Positions 61,639 to 64,000 of a stretch of DNA of 64,000 nt are shown piece after piece. The DNA is from Flavobacteriales bacterium (lineage in GTDB: Bacteria; Bacteroidota; Bacteroidia; Flavobacteriales_D; Parvicellaceae). Within the stretch, counting starts at the first letter, position 1; the number at the start of each line of letters is the position of its first letter. The notes beneath the pieces are model-generated. The model was given only the letters and a program-made list of their open reading frames with translations. It ran no database searches and had not been told where the DNA came from. The DNA lies in NCBI GenBank assembly GCA_016780365.1, contig JADHMB010000002.1, positions 38,513-102,512 on the forward strand. The letters are read 5' to 3'. A program made the position numbers and the translations under genes.

Positions 61639-62805
61639 ATGAAGAATCTAATAGTATTTTTTGCTCTTATTTCAGTTCCTTTTGGGGCATATTCAATAGA
61701 TTTTAAAATTGGAATTTTAAGAAATTTTCAAGTAAAGAAATTCGCCTTTAAAGTAAGTGAATCCACTTACTGTTTAAAATCTTCAAATAAAACCTTAAAA
61801 AATAAAATTTCTAGTAAAACAGATATTAATATACAGTGTAGTAGTGGTAAATTATCTCTTAATATTGATGGTAAGTTCATAGGAAATTTTGACACTTTAA
61901 AACTGTCTAATATTGAGAGTGACACTGGTGTTTTTTCTGTAAGTAGTATAAATCCTTCGTTGAAAAGTCGTTTTTATTACGACGATTTGTTGATTTTTCC
62001 TAACAAAAAATCTTTAACGCTTGTAAATGTTGTAGATTTTGAAAAATATATTGTAGGTGTTTTAGAATCTGAAGTTGGTGAAGGAAAAAGCAAAGATTTT
62101 TATAAGGTACATGCAATTATAAGTAGAACTTATGCTTTAAAGAACCAATATAAGTTTATTCATGAAGGGTTTTATTTAACAGATTTGGTCAATTGTCAAG
62201 TATATAAGGGAAATATGTACAAAGATTCCAACATTATAAATGCTGTTCAAGAAACAGAAAATCTTATACTGGTGGATGAGAACATGGAATACATAATAGC
62301 TTCATACTTTTCTAATAGTGGAGGTCAGACCAACAATGTAGAAGATGTATGGAGTAAGGCTTTGCCATATCTAAGAAGCATACACGATCCATATTCAATG
62401 GGAGGAATAAATTACGTATGGGAGAAAAAGATTTTAAAATCAAAATGGCTTAATTACCTAGATAAGAATTTCCAATATCCTGTAAATAATGTTGAAGCGT
62501 TAAATGCTGCTTTAAATTTCAAGCAAGAAATTAGACATAAATATTTAGTAGATTGGGTTTATCAAATTCCATTAACTCAAGTAAGAAAAGATTGGAACCT
62601 GAAAAGTACTTATTTTTCAATATTTGACAATGGGGAGTATTTATCATTTAAAGGTAAAGGTTTTGGCCATGGTGTTGGATTGTCACAAGAGGGTGCAATG
62701 CGAATGATTGAGATTGGTTATGATTTTTTAGAGGTTCTTAGATTCTATTATACAGATGTTCATCTGATTGATATGAAAATGAGAGAGTTCTATATAATAG
62801 ACTAG
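61639..62805 (+). CDS. SpoIID/LytB domain-containing secreted protein
   Basis: VVDFEKYIVGVLESEVGEG; AIISRTYALKNQ; YFSNSGGQTNNVEDVWS; GKGFGHGVGLSQEGAMRMIE. Confidence 0.94.
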   Translation: MKNLIVFFALISVPFGAYSIDFKIGILRNFQVKKFAFKVSESTYCLKSSNKTLKNKISSKTDINIQCSSGKLSLNIDGKFIGNFDTLKLSNIESDTGVFSVSSINPSLKSRFYYDDLLIFPNKKSLTLVNVVDFEKYIVGVLESEVGEGKSKDFYKVHAIISRTYALKNQYKFIHEGFYLTDLVNCQVYKGNMYKDSNIINAVQETENLILVDENMEYIIASYFSNSGGQTNNVEDVWSKALPYLRSIHDPYSMGGINYVWEKKILKSKWLNYLDKNFQYPVNNVEALNAALNFKQEIRHKYLVDWVYQIPLTQVRKDWNLKSTYFSIFDNGEYLSFKGKGFGHGVGLSQEGAMRMIEIGYDFLEVLRFYYTDVHLIDMKMREFYIID

Positions 62806-62963
62806 AAGTAAGGAACACATTGGTTAACATAATATTAATTATAAGACAAATAGGCGTGAGTTCTTGTATTCGTTAAATCACTATTTGTATAATCTTTTAA
62901 ATAACTGAAACTATAAAAGTATAAGTAGTTTATTTACAAATAATTCTCGTTAAGATAAATTAC

Positions 62964-62984
62964 ATTAAGAATTTTATTCTTAAT
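62964..62984. repeat. Short perfect inverted repeat ATTAAGAAT-TTT-ATTCTTAAT
   Basis: 9-bp arms read directly; sits in the window's longest unexplained intergenic gap. Confidence 0.5.
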
Positions 62985-63097
62985 TAGTTTAAAACGTTCT
63001 AAGCGATTAGCTTTTAAAAACTTATAATTCTGTACATAATATTATTTCTGTAGTTTTTAAACGATTCTCAGAGAGTCTAAAATTATTAAAGAAATAC

Positions 63098-64000
63098 TTA
63101 CTTATTTAATAAAGTAGTTATATCTATACTCATTAAATTGTTCCTTCCTGAAAAGTATAGATACGACCCATTTTTAGAAATCCTAAAAGTATAATAGCCT
63201 TCTTCACTCACTTTTTTCCAAGATTCAGCAAAATCACTACTGTAATATATCCCTGTTGTACTACAGGCAACTAAACTATTTGTCTTAGGTATAAATTGCA
63301 CACAACTTAAATACCCAGGATTATTTTCTATTAATTGCCAGCTATTTCCACCATCTTTCGTAATTGCCATTGCATTTTCTGTTTTTTGTTTTGCAGACCA
63401 ATCACCACCAGCTATTATTGCAGTATCCACAGACAAATTATTTACAGAGAAAATTCCTGTCATCTTTTCTCCATGAGTTATGGGTGTCTTATATTTTTTC
63501 CAACTTTTCCCGTAGTCAGTTCCTACTAATACATTGGCTTCTTTTCCCCCTGTTGCGATAAAAGCTTTTTGATCTACCAAACTTATATTGGTATTACTTG
63601 CCGCAAAAGCAGCTTCTCCTTCAACAACTAATGGTAAATTTTCACATGCTATTTTATTCCATGAATTCCCACCATCCTTGGTTAATACAATACTCATACA
63701 ATTTGCTGTTGGATCGCCAACTGCAATTCCATTTTCATCGTCCCAAAATTGCATAGAATCGTAAAAAGCTTTTTCATTAGTTTCCTTGTAGACCAAATTG
63801 TAATTAAGAGTCTTTTTATCAATTTTAAACAGTAAGGCAGGACTTTCTACTGATAAAATAAATATAGAATTGGTGTTAACAGAAATAGATCTAAACTCTA
63901 AATTAAACGTATCGTATTTAATAACGTTCTCTTTCCATGTATTTCCAAAATCATTGGTATATCCAAATTTATTTTTACTTCCTGCAAACCAACATGTAGA
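63098..64000 (-). CDS. BNR/YCF48-like beta-propeller protein (5' end beyond the right edge)
   Basis: Repeated sialidase-like motifs KDGGNSWNKI, DYGKSWKKY, KDGGNSWQLI, DFAESWKKV; frame remains open through 64000, so the listed TTG 63796 is not the true start. Confidence 0.82.
   Translation of the reverse strand, partial: STCWFAGSKNKFGYTNDFGNTWKENVIKYDTFNLEFRSISVNTNSIFILSVESPALLFKIDKKTLNYNLVYKETNEKAFYDSMQFWDDENGIAVGDPTANCMSIVLTKDGGNSWNKIACENLPLVVEGEAAFAASNTNISLVDQKAFIATGGKEANVLVGTDYGKSWKKYKTPITHGEKMTGIFSVNNLSVDTAIIAGGDWSAKQKTENAMAITKDGGNSWQLIENNPGYLSCVQFIPKTNSLVACSTTGIYYSSDFAESWKKVSEEGYYTFRISKNGSYLYFSGRNNLMSIDITTLLNK

Noticed and set aside
1-64000. CRISPR arrays, defence islands, prophage, transposases, tRNA or rRNA genes
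   Set aside because: No regularly spaced repeats, no integrase/transposase/capsid/Cas-like proteins, and no cloverleaf-like or rRNA sequence recognised in the intergenic gaps. A tRNAscan/Infernal run would be needed to be certain.

Overview
This 64 kb window looks like a compact, AT-rich chromosomal segment from a Bacteroidota genome, probably Flavobacteriales. Supporting evidence: gldF/gldG, PorQ, type IX secretion sorting domains, split transketolase, and TAnnTTTG-type promoters. About 62 protein-coding genes tile nearly all of it, including two that run off the window edges. Most are housekeeping genes: gyrA, guaA, miaA, mltG, menA, ychF, dnaN, ssb, valS, ettA, pyrR/pyrB, glpK/glpF, trkH/trkA, surE, lpxB, and methylmalonyl-CoA mutase. 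I found no rRNA, tRNA, CRISPR array, transposase, prophage or known defence system. I do not see a convincing dramatic new system. The points worth a second look are modest: a VWA-domain secreted protein gene between the two transketolase half-genes; an ECF-sigma cassette with two small unannotated proteins; a LysM + periplasmic-binding-fold protein coupled to mltG; a small unknown ORF translationally coupled to methylmalonyl-CoA mutase; recurrent -7 boxes very close to start codons that suggest short or leaderless 5' ends and correct several starts; TTGA/ATGA stop-start overlaps; convergent genes overlapping at their stop codons; and palindromes upstream of dnaN and ssb. All family calls come from reading motifs and have not been checked by database search.
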